DNA of 64,000 bases from CAKUFA01 sp963618735 (GCA_963618735.1 CAVEUM010000007.1:37968-101967); one strand, 5' to 3'; shown: positions 1 through 8,242, numbered from the stretch's first letter. The notes: generated from the sequence alone by a model not told the origin. A program made the numbers and translations.

Positions 1-516
1 CACATCCCAGGATGAAAGATCGTATTGCCAAAGGGTGATCTTTCCGCTCTCGAGCGTCTTCTTCATATCGATGAGCCGCTGGTTGCGGCTTCCGCAATAC
101 TTGAGCTCCAGGCTTCGCTGTGCCAGAATGAAGGGGCCGTCCACCAGCACCTCAATATTCTTCAGCAGCGCCATACGGGCAGGATCCTGCTCCTCCATCA
201 GCTTTTCCAGCGTGTAGCCGGTGTAGCACCACACATTCAGGCCGTGGGCATGCGCCGCTTGAGCCAGCTCCAGGCACGGCTCGGGCTGGCACAGGGGATC
301 GCCGCCTGAAAGGGTAATGCCGCTGAGAAGCGGATTGGCGTAGACCTGCTTTAGGATCACCGAGGTATCCACCACGCGTCCGCCATGGAAGTCATGGCTC
401 TGGGGGTTATGGCATCCAGGGCAATGATGGGGGCAACCCTGGGTGAAGATGGTGTATCGGCACCCGGGGCCATCCACGATGGAATCATCCACCGTGCCAG
501 CAATGCGAATATCCAC
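1..516 (-). CDS. nrdG: Anaerobic ribonucleotide reductase activating protein (partial, 3' end cut by window)
   Basis: This is the radical-SAM activase that installs the glycyl radical on NrdD using a [4Fe-4S] cluster and S-adenosylmethionine. The translation reads VDIRIAGTVDDSIVDGPG near the N-terminus and carries the cluster motif CPHHCPGC (C-x3-C-x2-C), followed by GITLSGGDPL, typical of the family. The frame is open to the window edge, giving 172 codons, so only the last few residues are probably missing. I chose the GTG at 516: it lies three bases after the nrdD stop, there is no earlier in-frame start, and AAGGA lies just upstream inside the end of nrdD. It is cotranscribed with nrdD. 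Identification is confident. Confidence 0.93.
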   Translation of the reverse strand, partial: MDIRIAGTVDDSIVDGPGCRYTIFTQGCPHHCPGCHNPQSHDFHGGRVVDTSVILKQVYANPLLSGITLSGGDPLCQPEPCLELAQAAHAHGLNVWCYTGYTLEKLMEEQDPARMALLKNIEVLVDGPFILAQRSLELKYCGSRNQRLIDMKKTLESGKITLWQYDLSSWDV

Positions 517-519
517 AGC

Positions 520-2874
520 TTATTCCTTGCTTTCTGCAGCTTCTTCAGCGTCGCTGACGCCATGCTTCACGCGGTCATGCTCCTCGGCGCGCTTAGCGTT
601 GTTGAAGCGATCCAGCGTGCCCACCAGATAGCCGGTAATGCGGCGGATTCGCTCGAAGGGACGGCCGTTCTCCGTGCGGTGGCAGCAGGGGCACTCGTCA
701 CCAATGATGCCGTTGTAGCCGCACACAGGGTCACGATCCACAGGGTGGTTGATGGAGCCATAGCCGATGCCCTTGTCGTGCATGAAACGAACCACCTTTT
801 CAAAGGCGTCCAGGTTCTGCAGGGGATCACCGTCCATCTCCACATAGCTGATGTGACCGCCGTTGGTCAGTGCATGATAGGGAGCCTCCACGCTCAGCTT
901 ATGGAAAGCAGAGCAGGGATAGTACACCGGCACATGGAAGCTGTTGGTGTAATAGTCACGATCGGTAACGCCGGGGATGATGCCGAACTTTTCCTTATCC
1001 AGGCGGACAAAGCGGCCGGAAAGGCCTTCAGCAGGGGTCGCAATCAGGCTGTAGTTCAGCTTGCGCTCACGGGACATCTTATCGGTGAAATTCCGCATGG
1101 CGCCGATGATTTCCAGGCCCAGGTTCTGGCTTGCTTCGCTTTCGCCATGATGCTTGCCGCGCAGAGCCACCAGCGTTTCTGCCAGGCCGATGAAGCCGAT
1201 GGTCAGGGTACCGTGCTTGAGCACCTCGCCCACGGTATCATTCCAGTCCAGCTTTTCGGAATCAATCCACACGCCCTGACCCATCAGGAAGGGGAAGTTC
1301 TTAACCTTCTTCTTGCTGATAATGGCCAGACGCTCTTCCAGCTGCTCCACCACCAGCTCCATCTTCCGCTCCAGTTCCTCAAAGAACCACTGGATGTCAC
1401 CATTGGCCTCAATAGCGATGCGGGGCAGGTTGATGGAGGTGAAGGACAGGTTGCCGCGGCGAGGAGCAATCTCACGGTCAGGGTCGTACACATTACCCAT
1501 CACGCGGGTACGGCAGCCCATGTAGGCGATTTCCGTTTCGGGATGGCCAGGCTTGTAGTACTTCAGGTTGAAGGGTGCATCCACAAAGCTGAAGTTCGGG
1601 AACAGACGCTTGGCGCTGGTGCGGATGGCCAGGCGATACAGGTCATAGTTCGGCTCCCCGGGGTTGAAGTTCACGCCTTCCTTCACGCGGAAAATCTGAA
1701 TGGGGAAGATAGGCGTTTCGCCGCCGCCCAAGCCAGCCTCGGTGGCATGGAGGACGTTCTTCATCACCAGGCGGCCTTCAGGCGTCGTATCCGTGCCGTA
1801 GTTAATGGAGGAGAAAGGCACCTGTGCGCCGGCGCGGCTGTTCATGGTGTTCAGGTTGTGAATCAGCGCCTCCATGGCCTGATAGGTGGCGCGGTCAGTT
1901 TCCTGCTCTGCATGGGACTGGGAGAAGTTCAGGATGCGCTCCGCCATCGTCTCATCAGCGCCGCGCTCCGCAAGGAGCTTCTTCAGAGCCTCACGATGCT
2001 CTTCATTCTGCTTCAGGGTGGGCGTCATGCCCTGCTCTGCAAGGGTGTCCAGCATGGTGCGGGCATCCTGCTCGGCCTGCTCCTCACCCATCAGCAGCTC
2101 CAAAGCACGGGCAAGGTTCATGCGGTAACGCTTGATGAAGGTCTTCTTCACGCCGGGAGCCATGCCATAGTCAAAGTCCACAATGCTCTGACCGCCGTGC
2201 TGGTCGTTCTGGTTTGCCTGAACGGCAATGCAGGCCAGAGCGGCATAGCTGGTGATGTCCTGCGGCTCACGCAGGTAACCGTGACCCGTGGAGAAGCCGC
2301 CATCGAACAGGCTGCGCAGCTCAATCTGGGTGCAGGTGGTCGTCAGGGTGTAGAAGTCCATATCGTGGATGTGGATGTCGCCCTCACGGTGTGCCTTGGC
2401 AAAGCGAGGATCCAGCACGTACATATCGTAGAACTGCTTGGCGCCTTCGGAGCCGAACTTCAGCATGCTGCCCATGGCGGTATCGCCATTGATGTTGGCG
2501 TTTTCACGCTTGATGTCGGAATCGATGGCTTCCTTGAAGGTGATATCTTCAAAGGTCTTCATCAATCGGGTGTTCATCTCACGAACGCGGCTGCGCTCGG
2601 CGCGGTAAAGGATATACGCCTTGGCAGAACGCACGAAGCCCTTTTCAATCAGCACACGTTCCACAGCATCCTGCACCTGCTCAACGCTGGGGGTGGAAGA
2701 CACATTTTCGTTATTTTCCAGTTCATTCACAACCTGCTCGGTCAGTGCCTGCGCAGTCTCGTGACCCTTTGCGCTGGAAGATGCCTGAAAAGCACGGAAG
2801 ATAGCATTTTCAATTTTCTCTGCATCAAAGGGAACTTCGCGGCCATCCCGCTTGCGAATCCTGGTAATCGTCAT
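520..2874 (-). CDS. nrdD: Anaerobic (class III) ribonucleoside-triphosphate reductase
   Basis: This enzyme reduces ribonucleoside triphosphates to deoxyribonucleotides under anoxic conditions through a glycyl radical. The 784-residue product starts with an ATP-cone (about 1-90, beginning MTITRIRKRDGREVPF), followed by the glycyl-radical barrel. The C-terminus has the radical motif RRITGYL with the radical glycine at about 748. A zinc-ribbon segment precedes it with cysteines at about 718, 728, 730 and 731; where a CxxC first pair would be expected the sequence reads DPVC, so its first position is Asp. The ATG at 2874 is preceded by GGGGAGGA; a longer upstream frame exists but lacks this signal. 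The enzyme implies an anaerobic lifestyle. nrdG follows immediately. Confidence 0.96.
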   Translation of the reverse strand: MTITRIRKRDGREVPFDAEKIENAIFRAFQASSSAKGHETAQALTEQVVNELENNENVSSTPSVEQVQDAVERVLIEKGFVRSAKAYILYRAERSRVREMNTRLMKTFEDITFKEAIDSDIKRENANINGDTAMGSMLKFGSEGAKQFYDMYVLDPRFAKAHREGDIHIHDMDFYTLTTTCTQIELRSLFDGGFSTGHGYLREPQDITSYAALACIAVQANQNDQHGGQSIVDFDYGMAPGVKKTFIKRYRMNLARALELLMGEEQAEQDARTMLDTLAEQGMTPTLKQNEEHREALKKLLAERGADETMAERILNFSQSHAEQETDRATYQAMEALIHNLNTMNSRAGAQVPFSSINYGTDTTPEGRLVMKNVLHATEAGLGGGETPIFPIQIFRVKEGVNFNPGEPNYDLYRLAIRTSAKRLFPNFSFVDAPFNLKYYKPGHPETEIAYMGCRTRVMGNVYDPDREIAPRRGNLSFTSINLPRIAIEANGDIQWFFEELERKMELVVEQLEERLAIISKKKVKNFPFLMGQGVWIDSEKLDWNDTVGEVLKHGTLTIGFIGLAETLVALRGKHHGESEASQNLGLEIIGAMRNFTDKMSRERKLNYSLIATPAEGLSGRFVRLDKEKFGIIPGVTDRDYYTNSFHVPVYYPCSAFHKLSVEAPYHALTNGGHISYVEMDGDPLQNLDAFEKVVRFMHDKGIGYGSINHPVDRDPVCGYNGIIGDECPCCHRTENGRPFERIRRITGYLVGTLDRFNNAKRAEEHDRVKHGVSDAEEAAESKE

Positions 2875-3086
2875 AGTGGTTCCTCCCCTTATTATCTCAC
2901 AGCCGAAAAAGGCCGCACTTGCCAAAGGGAACTGCGTCACGCATTTTTTTGCAGGAACGCCGTGCCCCTGATCATCTGCCATCATGCTGTCCTGCGTGTA
3001 GCATCATAAGAACATTTCAGTGCTACATCTTGTGGGGCATCCATCTGCCAACCACATCATCCTGTAGCTTTTCGTAGGAAAGCAAA

Positions 3087-3135
3087 TAGGATTATATGGT
3101 GGATAAGAGCCGTTGTCAATACCATATCTGGTGGA
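3087..3135. promoter_or_regulatory. Possible tandem NrdR boxes over the nrdD promoter
   Basis: On the minus strand the string CTTATTCCACCAGATATGG recurs as CTTATCCACCATATAATCC about 30 bases downstream, roughly three helical turns. One copy abuts the -35 and the other covers the -10. Read on the plus strand, the copy at 3119-3134 matches the E. coli-type NrdR box at 12 of 16 positions by my count; the second copy is weaker. NrdR represses ribonucleotide reductase genes through paired boxes placed in this way. The assignment is an inference from position and partial match. Confidence 0.42.
3091..3119 (-). promoter_or_regulatory. nrdD promoter, full consensus sigma-A
   Basis: On the minus strand TTGACA (3119-3114) and TATAAT (3096-3091) are separated by 17 bases, a perfect consensus. 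Transcription would start near 3084, leaving a leader of about 210 nt before nrdD. A promoter this strong suggests that a repressor controls it. Confidence 0.85.
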
Positions 3136-3315
3136 ATAAGTGACCAACAGCCGTCAACCCCTTGTGTCATAAGGAAAGAAAAATTCTGAGCCGATTTTTT
3201 GTGTCCGATAGAATCAGACTTGGAGCAAATCTTGAGAATGCCAGAATAGACAAGCAAGCCGCAGCCTATTTTTCCATTTATAAGGAAAGAACTCCTGTCC
3301 TTTCGCCAAAACCAT

Positions 3316-3344
3316 TTTACTTTCCGCCCTTTTCATGGTATGAT
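3316..3344 (+). promoter_or_regulatory. Promoter for the alcohol dehydrogenase operon
   Basis: TTTACT (3316-3321) and TATGAT (3339-3344) are spaced by 17 bases, about 30 bases upstream of the start codon at 3374. Confidence 0.6.
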
Positions 3345-3373
3345 GATCATACATCACGAAAGGAGTCATTCCC

Positions 3374-4477
3374 ATGCAGAAAGTATTGAGGGGTCGCGGC
3401 TGTCTTCCTCAGGCGGCAGTCATGGCGGAAGAAATGGGGATTCATCATCCCATGATCATCGGTCGGGCGCAGAGTGAGAAGCTCCCTTTCCCGAATGCGC
3501 CTCGCTTTACCGGCTATCATGCTAATCCTGCCTGGGAGGACTGTGACGCGGCGGTACAGATGTATCGTGAGTACCACTGTGACGGTCTTGTTTCCATCGG
3601 CGGCGGTTCTGCCATGGATACAGCCAAGGCCGTGAAATCATTGCTGACCGCTGCCACTCCCGCAGAGGCGCTGTCCGGCATTGACACCTCCAAAGGGCCG
3701 AAGCACATCGCCATTCCAACCAGTGCCGGAACAGGCGCAGAGGTCACGCCCTTTGCCGTTATTTATGTGGATCATGTGAAGCACTCTCTGTCTCACCCGT
3801 CCCTGTTGCCCGATGGTGCGGTGCTGGACGCCGATTTGCTGTCCAGTCTGCCCATGTATCACAAAAAATCCTGCGCACTGGATGCCCTTTGTCAGGGCAT
3901 TGAGTCCTATTGGGCGAAGGGTGCCACCGAAGCAAGCCGCGTTCATGCCGGAAAGGCCATCGTGGGGGTGCTTGACCATCTGCAACGCTATCTGCAGGGT
4001 GATGCCCTGGCGGAAGAAGCCATGCTGGAAGCCGCCTACCAAAGCGGTGAGGCGATTCAGGTCAGCCGTACCACCGCCGCCCATGCCATGAGCTATGGCC
4101 TGACGCAGAATCTTGGCATTGCCCATGGCCACGCCTGCACGCTGACGCTGCCCGCGCTGTGGGAACAGATGACAGACTGCGTAGCCATGCAGCCCGTTTT
4201 GAAAGATTTGACCGAAATCATGGGACTCCGCGACCTAGAGGACGGTGCACGCCTTGTGCGCGGCATGCTGCTGTCGCTGGAGCTTTCTCCCCTGCCCATG
4301 CCTGATGACGCGCTGCTGAACAAGCTTACTGCCACTGTGAACGTAGAGCGGCTGAACAATCACCCTGTGCCCTTGACGTCCGAGGACATTCACGCCATCT
4401 ATTGCAAGGCCTTTATGCCCATGGACGCAGAGGAAGTGCAGGCCTGTCTGTCGCTTTGGAGCAACTATGGAAAATGA
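3374..4477 (+). CDS. Iron-containing alcohol dehydrogenase family protein
   Basis: This is a 367-residue group III (iron-type) alcohol dehydrogenase, an NAD(P)-dependent oxidoreductase acting on alcohols or aldehydes. The nucleotide-binding motif SIGGGSAMDTAK lies at 74-85, PTSAGTGAEVTPFAV at about 115-129, and the metal-site helix at 167-180. Aligning by spacing with the FucO ligands (D, H+4, H+63 and H+14) gives D170, Q174, H237 and H251, so the second ligand is Gln instead of His. A substituted site and the PFAVIY segment recall phosphonoacetaldehyde-reductase-like members, but no phosphonate genes are nearby. GAAAGGAG precedes the ATG by 8 bases. The 3' end overlaps the next gene by 11 bases, so it is translationally coupled. 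The substrate is unknown. Confidence 0.85.
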   Translation: MQKVLRGRGCLPQAAVMAEEMGIHHPMIIGRAQSEKLPFPNAPRFTGYHANPAWEDCDAAVQMYREYHCDGLVSIGGGSAMDTAKAVKSLLTAATPAEALSGIDTSKGPKHIAIPTSAGTGAEVTPFAVIYVDHVKHSLSHPSLLPDGAVLDADLLSSLPMYHKKSCALDALCQGIESYWAKGATEASRVHAGKAIVGVLDHLQRYLQGDALAEEAMLEAAYQSGEAIQVSRTTAAHAMSYGLTQNLGIAHGHACTLTLPALWEQMTDCVAMQPVLKDLTEIMGLRDLEDGARLVRGMLLSLELSPLPMPDDALLNKLTATVNVERLNNHPVPLTSEDIHAIYCKAFMPMDAEEVQACLSLWSNYGK

Positions 4478-5129
4478 GTCCATCGGTTCTGCCTCGGTGT
4501 TTATTGAGGCAGTGACATCGTTCATTTTTGTAGAAGATCCGCCGCAAAAGGCGGATGTGATCTTCATTCCCGGCAACAGTCACCCTGAGCACGTGCTGAG
4601 GGCGGCAGAGCTCTATCATCAGGGCTACGCGCCGTATCTTTTGCCCTCCGGACGATATGCTAAAACAGCGGGCGCCTTTGCTGGTGTCCCTGCGGAATAC
4701 CGCACTGCATACGCCGCCAATTACGCCACGGAATGGGACTTTATGCGCGACGTTCTGCAGCGCGAAGGCATCCCCGAAGCGGCTATTCTCCGCGAAGATG
4801 AAGCGACCTACACCTGGGAGAACGCCCTGAAGTCCCGTCAGGCTGCAGATGCGGCAGGGCTGCACGTGCGTCGCGGCATTCTGTGCTGCCATGCTTTCCA
4901 CGCCAGAAGAGCGCTGTTTTATTATCAGGCTGCTTTCCCGGAAAGCCGGATTTTCGTCTGTCCTGCCCACCGTCAGGGGCTAAGCCGCAGCGACTGGTAT
5001 CTGACACCCCGCGGGCGAAATCGGATTCTCGGCGAGGTTGCCCGCTGCGGTGCACAGCTCGGTGATGTGCTGGAAGACTTCATCGCATCGGAAGCACGCC
5101 GCGTCTCCAGGAAGGATGATCTTGAATGA
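4467..5129 (+). CDS. YdcF-type (DUF218) protein, soluble
   Basis: This 220-residue protein has the DUF218/YdcF fold signatures: ADVIFIPGNSHPEHVLRAAE near 29-48 (the usual D-x-I-hydrophobic-x-GG region), RYAKTAG, EATYTWENALKS near 112-123, and HAFHARRALFYYQAAFP near 142-158, corresponding to the conserved S/T-x-x-x-HxxRA segment. There is no signal peptide or membrane helix, unlike many family members. The family's biochemical role is not settled; members bind S-adenosylmethionine or affect the cell envelope. It overlaps the upstream dehydrogenase by 11 bases and radC by ATGA. A second DUF218 gene follows radC, so the two flank it. Confidence 0.8.
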   Translation: MENESIGSASVFIEAVTSFIFVEDPPQKADVIFIPGNSHPEHVLRAAELYHQGYAPYLLPSGRYAKTAGAFAGVPAEYRTAYAANYATEWDFMRDVLQREGIPEAAILREDEATYTWENALKSRQAADAAGLHVRRGILCCHAFHARRALFYYQAAFPESRIFVCPAHRQGLSRSDWYLTPRGRNRILGEVARCGAQLGDVLEDFIASEARRVSRKDDLE

Positions 5130-5878
5130 CCACAGCCAGCCCCCACGACGGGCATCGCAAACGGATGCGGGAACGCTTCCGCAGAGAAGGTCTGGAAAAT
5201 TTTGCCCCTCACGAGGTGCTGGAGCTGGTGCTGTTCTACGGACGTGCCCGTGGAGATGTGAATCCCACCGCCCATGCACTTCTGGAGCAGTTCGGCAGCC
5301 TGAAGGGTGTACTGGAAGCAAAGCCTGAACAGCTGATGACCGTGCCCGGTGTCGGCGAAGAATCTGCCACGCTGATTTCGCTTCTTCTGCCCCTGTGGCG
5401 CCGATACGGTGCCTGTGCGGCGGAGGAAAGCCGACGCATTGAGAATCGCCGTCAGGCGCAGGCATACTGTGAAGCCCTGATGGCAGGCATGCGCAGCGAG
5501 CGTCTTTACGTCATCTGCCTGAGCACGGATGATGTCCTGCTGGGCTGCCGCATGGTGGCAGAAGGCACGCTGGGCGAAGTGCAGGCCTATCCGCGAACCA
5601 TCATGCAGATCGTGCTCGACCTCAATGCGGCCAAGGTAATTCTCTGCCACAACCATCCCGGCGGCGTTCCCGAGCCGTCTCAGGCCGATATTGAAACCAC
5701 GCTGCTCCTGCAGGATCTGCTGACCCCCATGGGGATTCTATTGCTGGATCATATGATCGTGGCCGACGCAGGAAGCTACAGCATGATGATGCATGGCGAT
5801 CTTGACAAACGTTCAGCCCCCGCAAAACCCGCCATTCCCCAAAAGGCAACGCGTAAACGCAAGGAGGAACAAAGTTGA
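5126..5878 (+). CDS. radC: RadC family JAB-domain protein
   Basis: This 250-residue member of the RadC (YsnA) family has a helix-hairpin-helix segment (VPGVGEESA, 73-81), then the JAB1/MPN-like metalloprotease-type domain. The zinc motif HNHPGG sits at 175-180 with the downstream Asp at about 188, so the full JAMM set appears intact. Family members were named for DNA repair, but their true function is unclear; they are frequent in mobile elements as well as chromosomes. Start and stop both overlap neighbours by four bases (ATGA, TTGA), placing it inside a tight operon between two DUF218 genes. A C-terminal basic tail (PQKATRKRKEEQ) may contact nucleic acid. Confidence 0.9.
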   Translation: MTTASPHDGHRKRMRERFRREGLENFAPHEVLELVLFYGRARGDVNPTAHALLEQFGSLKGVLEAKPEQLMTVPGVGEESATLISLLLPLWRRYGACAAEESRRIENRRQAQAYCEALMAGMRSERLYVICLSTDDVLLGCRMVAEGTLGEVQAYPRTIMQIVLDLNAAKVILCHNHPGGVPEPSQADIETTLLLQDLLTPMGILLLDHMIVADAGSYSMMMHGDLDKRSAPAKPAIPQKATRKRKEEQS

Positions 5879-6459
5879 TTCGCAAGCTGCTTAAGATCGT
5901 GCTGACCCTCCTGATCGTGGGTGTGCTCTGCTATGCAGGCCTTATCGCCATGATCTGCATCAAGGAAAACAACGTTCCCGAGCTGAAGGACTACGATGCC
6001 ATTGTGATTCTCGGTGCGCAGGTCAAGGCAGACGGCACACCTTCGGTACAGCTGCAGTGGCGGATGGATACCGCCTACGAGCTGTGGCAGGAACATCCCT
6101 GCCTGATTGTCACCTGCGGTGCGCAGGGCAGTGATGAGCCGGCTCCGGAAGGTGAAGTCATGCGGGATTATCTGCTGGCAAAGGGCGTGCCCGAGGATCA
6201 GCTGCTGGTAGACAATACCTCGGTGAACACCAAGCAAAATCTGCAAAACGCCGCCGCGCTGCTAAAAGACACAGGCGCCGAAAAAATCGCCATTGTCACC
6301 AGTGATTATCATCTTCCCCGTGCCATGGCGCTGGCGGAAGATATGGGACTCACCGCCACCGGCAAGGGCAGCCCCACCAAGGCCGAATACTGGCTCAAAA
6401 ATCATGCCCGTGAAGCCCTCAGCTGGCTCAAGTATTGGTACGAGAAATACACGCACTAA
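5875..6459 (+). CDS. SanA/YdcF-type (DUF218) membrane-anchored protein
   Basis: This 194-residue protein has an N-terminal transmembrane anchor (about 5-28, LLKIVLTLLIVGVLCYAG) and then an extracytoplasmic DUF218 domain: DYDAIVILGAQVKADG at about 39-54, TCGAQGSDEP, NTSVNTKQNLQNA and TSDYHLPRAMALAEDMG. It resembles the SanA/VanZ-linked group that affects envelope permeability. The start is TTG at 5875, overlapping the radC stop as TTGA; AAGGAGG lies 7 bases upstream, so this start is well supported. Together with the gene at 4467 it brackets radC. Function is inferred from family only. Confidence 0.83.
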   Translation: MIRKLLKIVLTLLIVGVLCYAGLIAMICIKENNVPELKDYDAIVILGAQVKADGTPSVQLQWRMDTAYELWQEHPCLIVTCGAQGSDEPAPEGEVMRDYLLAKGVPEDQLLVDNTSVNTKQNLQNAAALLKDTGAEKIAIVTSDYHLPRAMALAEDMGLTATGKGSPTKAEYWLKNHAREALSWLKYWYEKYTH

Positions 6460-6499
6460 ATGTACACTGCCACTGCGCATTTTTTAGAAAGAGGCCACC

Positions 6500-7258
6500 A
6501 TGCAACCTGAACAGGTACTTACCCGTCTTCACGCCTGCGGCATTCCCTGTGATGAGGCGCTTGCCGCGCGCATTACCCGTTATCACACCCTTCTCCTTGA
6601 CTGGAACACCCGAATGGATCTCACCAACGTGACTGATGAAGCTGAAATGCTGGACAGGCACTATGTGGACAGCCTGATGGTGCTTACCAAGCCTGACCTT
6701 CTCCCTGCAAGCGGCGCCGTGATTGATGTTGGCACAGGAGCCGGCTTGCCTGGCATGGTGCTGGCGCTCGCCTGTCCCCATCTGTCCTTCACCCTGATGG
6801 ACGCCCAGCAAAAGCGGCTGAATTTTCTGCAGGCCGTCATAGATGATCTTCACCTGACCAATGTGACCCTGCTCCACAGCCGTGCAGAAGACGCCGGTCA
6901 TCAGCCGGCTTGCCGTGAGCAGTTTGATTTGGCCATTGCCCGCGCGGTTGCGCCCCTGAGCGTGCTGGCAGAGTATCTTCTGCCCATGGTGAAGGTCGGC
7001 GGCCATGCTCTTTGCTGGAAGGGGCCTGCTGTGCTGGATGAATTGGAGGAAGGCCGCCGCGCCGCGTTCCTGGTAGGCGGCAAGGTGAGCGAGCCTGTTT
7101 CCTGCCCCATTCCCGGCCGTGACTGGCAGCATCTTCTTTTGCCCATGAACAAAACCATGCACACCGCCAAGATGTACCCGCGAAAGGCAGGCACCCCCAG
7201 CAAGAAACCGCTGGGAACAAAGACAGATGGAGGACTCAAATGCGCATCAAGCAAATGA
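6500..7258 (+). CDS. rsmG: 16S rRNA (guanine527-N7)-methyltransferase
   Basis: RsmG (GidB) methylates N7 of G527 in the 530 loop of 16S rRNA; its loss gives low-level streptomycin resistance. The 252-residue product has the SAM motif IDVGTGAGLPGMVLA (about 74-88), the family motif ARAVAPLSVLAEYLLP and the C-terminal MYPRKAGTPSKKPL. AGAAAGAGG precedes the ATG. The 3' end overlaps pth2 by 19 bases. In many Firmicutes rsmG lies close to oriC between mnmG and the par genes; here its neighbours differ, but gyrBA is only 3.4 kb away. Confidence 0.96.
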   Translation: MQPEQVLTRLHACGIPCDEALAARITRYHTLLLDWNTRMDLTNVTDEAEMLDRHYVDSLMVLTKPDLLPASGAVIDVGTGAGLPGMVLALACPHLSFTLMDAQQKRLNFLQAVIDDLHLTNVTLLHSRAEDAGHQPACREQFDLAIARAVAPLSVLAEYLLPMVKVGGHALCWKGPAVLDELEEGRRAAFLVGGKVSEPVSCPIPGRDWQHLLLPMNKTMHTAKMYPRKAGTPSKKPLGTKTDGGLKCASSK

Positions 7259-7644
7259 TCGTTATGCGCCGCGACCTGCACATGCGGAAGGGCAAAATTG
7301 CCGCGCAGGCAGGGCACGCCTGTGTCAATGCAGTGTTGCAGGCGCTTGCACGGGATGGTGCCGCCGCGCTGAATGTTTCCGATGGCATCATCCACACGGG
7401 TGATGGAACCATGCTGGACGCCTGGTTTGCCCAGGGTGAGGCCAAGGTCTGCGTCTATGTAGACAGTGAGGAAGCCCTGCTGGATATCCACCAAAAGGCG
7501 CTGGACGCCGGCATTCTTTCCGTGCTGATTCAAGACAGCGGGCTGACCGAATTTCATGGCGAGCCCACCTACACCTGTCTTGCCTTTGAGCCCTGCGAGG
7601 CAGACAAAGTCGATCCCCTCACAGGGAATTTGCCCCTATTTTAA
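7240..7644 (+). CDS. Peptidyl-tRNA hydrolase, PTH2 (archaeal/eukaryotic) type
   Basis: This 134-residue protein matches the PTH2 family: IKQMIVMRRDLHMRKGKIAAQ followed by AGHACVNA carries the catalytic-core signature KGKxAAQxxHA, and the C-terminus LTEFHGEPTYTCLAFEP corresponds to the TQIxPGTxTVLAIGP segment, although diverged. PTH2 enzymes cleave peptidyl-tRNA to recycle tRNA; they are typical of archaea and eukaryotes and scattered in bacteria, where the unrelated Pth1 is usual. The divergence leaves open a related role. It begins inside the end of rsmG, which fits a small translation-related operon. Confidence 0.8.
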   Translation: MRIKQMIVMRRDLHMRKGKIAAQAGHACVNAVLQALARDGAAALNVSDGIIHTGDGTMLDAWFAQGEAKVCVYVDSEEALLDIHQKALDAGILSVLIQDSGLTEFHGEPTYTCLAFEPCEADKVDPLTGNLPLF

Positions 7645-7686
7645 TTTTTCGGCAACCTCTGACCATTTTGGAAAGGAGAAATCCCT

Positions 7687-8205
7687 ATGGAACAAACACT
7701 GCAAGACATTAAAACCCGCCGCAGCTGCCGCAGTTACAAGCCCGATATGGTGCCCCATGACGTGCTGGAAAAGATCGTGGAAGCAGGCACCTGGGCTGCC
7801 ACAGGCATGGGACAGCAATCCCCCATGATCATTGCCGTGACGGATCAGCAGCTGCGTGATCGTCTTTCCCGCATGAATGCCGCCATCATGGGCACTGACA
7901 GAGACCCTTTTTACGGTGCGCCTGTTGTGCTGGTGGTGCTGGCCAACAAGGATATCCCCACCTGCGTATATGACGGCAGTCTGGTCATGGGCAACCTGAT
8001 GCTGGCGGCTCATGCACAGGGTGTGGCCAGTTGCTGGATTCACCGCGCCAAGGAAGAATTCGACTCTGAAGAAGGCAAGGCCATCCTGAAGGAGCTTGGT
8101 GTTCAAGGCAACTGGGAAGGCATCGGCCACTGCATCCTGGGCTATGCCGCATCCGAGCCTAACGCACCCAAGGAACGGAAGAGCTCCTATGTCGTGTGGG
8201 CGTAA
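7687..8205 (+). CDS. Nitroreductase family flavoprotein
   Basis: This 172-residue FMN-dependent oxidoreductase of the nitroreductase superfamily has the FMN phosphate-binding signature TRRSCRSYKPD (10-20) and WAATGMGQQSPMIIAVTD (about 37-54), plus the second conserved block SLVMGNLMLAAHAQGVASCWI (the last part of which lines the flavin). It ends with a short GYAASEP segment. Its substrate cannot be deduced. GGAAAGGAGAAATCCCT gives a good ribosome binding site. It stands 42 bases after pth2 and is the last gene of the rightward unit, closed by a strong terminator. Confidence 0.9.
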   Translation: MEQTLQDIKTRRSCRSYKPDMVPHDVLEKIVEAGTWAATGMGQQSPMIIAVTDQQLRDRLSRMNAAIMGTDRDPFYGAPVVLVVLANKDIPTCVYDGSLVMGNLMLAAHAQGVASCWIHRAKEEFDSEEGKAILKELGVQGNWEGIGHCILGYAASEPNAPKERKSSYVVWA

Positions 8206-8242
8206 GGCTGATTTTTCCTGAAAGATGAATTCCTGAAAGCAC

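Larger units (their letters stand above)
2875..3373. other. Intergenic control region between divergent nrdD and alcohol dehydrogenase genes
   Basis: About 500 bases hold no convincing gene. The left part is the roughly 210-nt untranslated leader of nrdD, in which I recognise no known riboswitch. The middle holds the nrdD promoter and repeat boxes, and the right end holds the promoter of the alcohol dehydrogenase. The short open frames here lack ribosome binding sites and family motifs. Confidence 0.6.

Noticed and set aside
385..3009. Long plus-strand open frame (874 codons) opposite nrdD
   Set aside because: It is the antisense of a confidently identified gene, has no ribosome site or family motif, and arises from the G+C-rich third codon positions of nrdD.
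3057..3389. Short open frames in the nrdD/alcohol dehydrogenase spacer
   Set aside because: They overlap both promoters and the repeat boxes and have no ribosome sites.
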